Part shown: positions 12,275 to 13,862 of the stretch, one piece after another
How the letters are laid out: every line of letters starts with the position of its first letter
Numbering within the stretch: position 1 is the first letter of the stretch
Assembly: GCA_964648215.1 (NCBI GenBank)
Contig: CAZYMF010000127.1
Location: 1-13,862, forward strand
Length of the DNA: 13,862 nucleotides
Reading direction: 5' to 3'
Origin: CAZYMF01 sp964648215
GTDB lineage: Bacteria; Desulfobacterota; Binatia; HRBIN30; JACQVA1
The notes under the pieces: generated by a model
The model's input: only the letters and a program-made list of their open reading frames with translations
The model's database searches: none
What the model was told of the DNA's origin: nothing
Translations under genes and position numbers: made by a program

Positions 12275-13429
12275 ATGCAGATCGAAGGAACGGTCGACCC
12301 GCGTTTCGAGCGCGTGCGCGAGACTTTTCGCGAGAACTTTGCCAGCCGCGGCGAGCTCGGCGCCGCGGTCACGGTGATCGCCGACGGTACAACCGTCGTC
12401 GACCTCTGGGGCGGCGTTGCCGACAAGGCCAGCGGGCGCGCCTGGACGCGCGACACCATGGCCATCATCTTCTCCTGCACCAAGGCGGCGACGGCCCTGT
12501 GCGCACACCTGCTGGCGACCCGCGGCCAGCTCGACCTCGACGCGCCGGTGGCGCGCTACTGGCCCGAGTTCGCCCAAGCCGGCAAGGAGAGCCTGCCGGT
12601 GCGGCTGCTGCTCAACCATCAAGCGGGTCTGCCGGCGATCGACCGCCCGCTGGCGGACGAGGCGATGTTCGATTGGGCGACGATGACCGCCGCCCTCGCC
12701 GCGCAGGCGCCGCACTGGCAACCGGGAACCGCGCACGGCTATCACGCCATCACCTTCGGCTGGCTGGTGGGCGAGGTGGTGCGGCGCATCAGCGGCCGGT
12801 CGCTCGGCACCTTCTTCCGCAACGAGGTGGCCGGGCCGCTCGGCCTCGATTTCTGGATCGGCCTGCCGGAGGAGCTCGAGCCGCGCGTGGCCCGCGAGCG
12901 CATGCCGCCGCTGCAGAACGAGCCCAACCCGTTTCTGGTCGCCATGCTCGACCGCCGCACCTTGACCTCGAAGGCGTTCATGAATCCGCCGGGCATGATG
13001 ATGCCCGGCCAGGTGAACTCCCGCGCCGTGCACGCGGCGGAGATCCCGGCGGCCAACGGCATCGCCAGCGCCCGGGCGCTGGCGGGCATGTACGCGCCGC
13101 TGGCCGGCGGCGTGCGCCTGCTCGACGCCGGCGCCATCCGCCGCCTGTCGACGGTCGAGTCGGAGGGCGACGACCGCGTCCTGCTCCTCCCCACCCGCTT
13201 CGCCTCCGGCTTCATGAAGACCATCGACAATCGCCCGGGCGAAAGCATCCGTTTCGGCCCCAACCCGGAGGCCTTCGGTCACGGCGGCGCCGGCGGCTCG
13301 GTCGGCATGGCCGATCCGGCGGCACGGGTGGCTGTCGGTTACGTGATGAACCAGATGGGCGCGGGCATCCTGCTCAACCCGCGTGGACAGTCGCTCATCG
13401 ACGCCGTCTACGATTGCCTCGCCGGTTGA
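12275..13429 (+). CDS. Serine hydrolase, beta-lactamase/EstB-type (class C fold)
   Basis: This 384-residue protein of the beta-lactamase-related (PF00144) family has no signal peptide, so it is probably cytosolic. The nucleophile motif SxxK is Ser67-C-T-Lys70 (IIFSCTKAATAL), the Tyr motif is Tyr156 (GYHAITFGWLVGEV), and the third motif is H336-G-G (FGHGGAGGSVGMADP) where true class C beta-lactamases have KTG. This combination is typical of esterases and peptidase-like members (EstB, LovD-like, LACTB) rather than antibiotic-degrading enzymes. Other family blocks are WGGVADKASGRAW (45-57), LLLNHQAGLPAID (111-123) and NGIASARALAGMYAPLAGG (261-279). The ATG at 12275 follows AGGAG by 6 nt; the longer frame upstream crosses the DUF72 gene start. 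It converges with the downstream oxidoreductase, with 9 bp between the stops. Substrate unknown. Confidence 0.92.
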   Translation: MQIEGTVDPRFERVRETFRENFASRGELGAAVTVIADGTTVVDLWGGVADKASGRAWTRDTMAIIFSCTKAATALCAHLLATRGQLDLDAPVARYWPEFAQAGKESLPVRLLLNHQAGLPAIDRPLADEAMFDWATMTAALAAQAPHWQPGTAHGYHAITFGWLVGEVVRRISGRSLGTFFRNEVAGPLGLDFWIGLPEELEPRVARERMPPLQNEPNPFLVAMLDRRTLTSKAFMNPPGMMMPGQVNSRAVHAAEIPAANGIASARALAGMYAPLAGGVRLLDAGAIRRLSTVESEGDDRVLLLPTRFASGFMKTIDNRPGESIRFGPNPEAFGHGGAGGSVGMADPAARVAVGYVMNQMGAGILLNPRGQSLIDAVYDCLAG

Positions 13430-13438
13430 TCTCTCGGC

Positions 13439-13862
13439 TCACGGGCGCAACACCACCTTGCCGACGTTCTTGCGCTGCTCCAGGTAGCGGTGCGCCGCGG
13501 CGGCCTCGCTCAGGGCGAAGCGACGGTCGATGACGACGCGAAACGTGTCGTTGGCCACCAGCTGCAGCAGCTGGGCGAGCGCCGCCCAGGCGCCGCCGTC
13601 GTTGATCCACGGCACCAGGTACAGACCGTGGATGGAGACGTTGTTGCGAATCAGCGCGCTCGGATCGACGGTGGCGGTCTTGCCGGCGGTGTTGCCGACG
13701 GCAAGCAGACGGCCATTGAGTCGCAGCACCTCCAGGCTCTCCTCGAAGACCTCGCCGCCAACCGACTCCAGGACCACGTCGACCCCCTGCCCGCCGGTGA
13801 CACGCCAGGCTTCCTCGACAAAATCGCTGTCGACATAGTTTATGGTCGCATCGGCGCCGAGG
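13439..13862 (-). CDS. NADPH:quinone oxidoreductase-like MDR protein, C-terminal part (runs off right edge)
   Basis: The frame is open to the right edge of the window; 140 codons of the C-terminal part are present. They read LGADATINYVDSDFVEEA, then GGQGVDVVLESVGGEVFEES, LNGRLLAVGNTAGKTA, IRNNVSIHGLYLVPWI and, at the end, RFALSEAAAAHRYLEQRKNV followed by GKVVLRP. This is the second half of the Rossmann domain and the closing catalytic-domain strand of zinc-independent medium-chain reductases (QOR/zeta-crystallin group). The N-terminal half, including the dinucleotide-binding glycine motif, lies outside. The enzyme class would reduce quinones or enones with NADPH; the substrate is open. Convergent with the serine hydrolase gene, 9 bp apart, with no room for a separate terminator hairpin. 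Confidence 0.9.
   Translation of the reverse strand, partial: LGADATINYVDSDFVEEAWRVTGGQGVDVVLESVGGEVFEESLEVLRLNGRLLAVGNTAGKTATVDPSALIRNNVSIHGLYLVPWINDGGAWAALAQLLQLVANDTFRVVIDRRFALSEAAAAHRYLEQRKNVGKVVLRP

Noticed and set aside
12275..13429. Antibiotic-resistance beta-lactamase
   Set aside because: The third motif is HGG rather than KTG and there is no signal peptide; this points to an esterase or peptidase-like member of the family.

Overview
The window looks like chromosomal DNA of a high-GC, free-living heterotrophic bacterium. It was probably assembled from short reads, because a run of exactly 100 Ns sits inside a repeat. The gene content (acyl-CoA dehydrogenase, VOC enzyme, MDR oxidoreductase, ECF41-type sigma factor, host attachment protein family, DUF72, class I photolyase) is that of a soil or sediment proteobacterium-like lineage. 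There is no rRNA, tRNA or marker gene, so I do not name a taxon.

Left part (1-3980). A plus-strand gene enters from the left edge and is broken by a 131-bp MITE-like element at 226-356. A VOC (glyoxalase-fold) gene (500-967) follows, then a secreted gingipain-like C25 cysteine peptidase with an N-terminal CBM9-like domain (1134-3311). Past the peptidase lies a remnant region. It holds an antitoxin-like ORF and about ten codons of a MazF/PemK-like toxin start on the minus strand, then a tandem repeat interrupted by the assembly gap.

Central block (3981-12174). Seven genes all run on the minus strand. In transcription order they are a DUF72 protein, photolyase, SRPBCC-TIGR01777 epimerase fusion, host attachment-family protein, FAD-dependent CrtI/amine-oxidase-like oxidoreductase, ECF41-type sigma factor, and acyl-CoA dehydrogenase. 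Photolyase and the epimerase fusion are 7 nt apart and surely coupled. The oxidoreductase and sigma factor are 60 nt apart and probably form one unit. An ECF-type promoter-like sequence (TGTAACC, 16 nt, CGTG) lies just upstream of the oxidoreductase. ECF41 factors are known to control neighbouring oxidoreductase or epimerase genes, and photolyase plus flavin oxidoreductase plus SDR genes recur in light and singlet-oxygen stress clusters of other bacteria. A light-stress or photorepair regulon is therefore a reasonable but unproven reading.

Right part (12175-13862). A serine hydrolase of the beta-lactamase/EstB class (plus) converges with a quinone-oxidoreductase-like MDR protein (minus) that runs off the right edge.

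The most unusual points are the MITE insertion, whose excision together with one target-site copy restores an open frame; the ECF41/oxidoreductase pair with its candidate promoter; exact 55-bp identity of the two gap flanks, which suggests an assembly-graph artefact; a 20-bp perfect-stem hairpin right after the DUF72 gene; and remnants of two broken loci.
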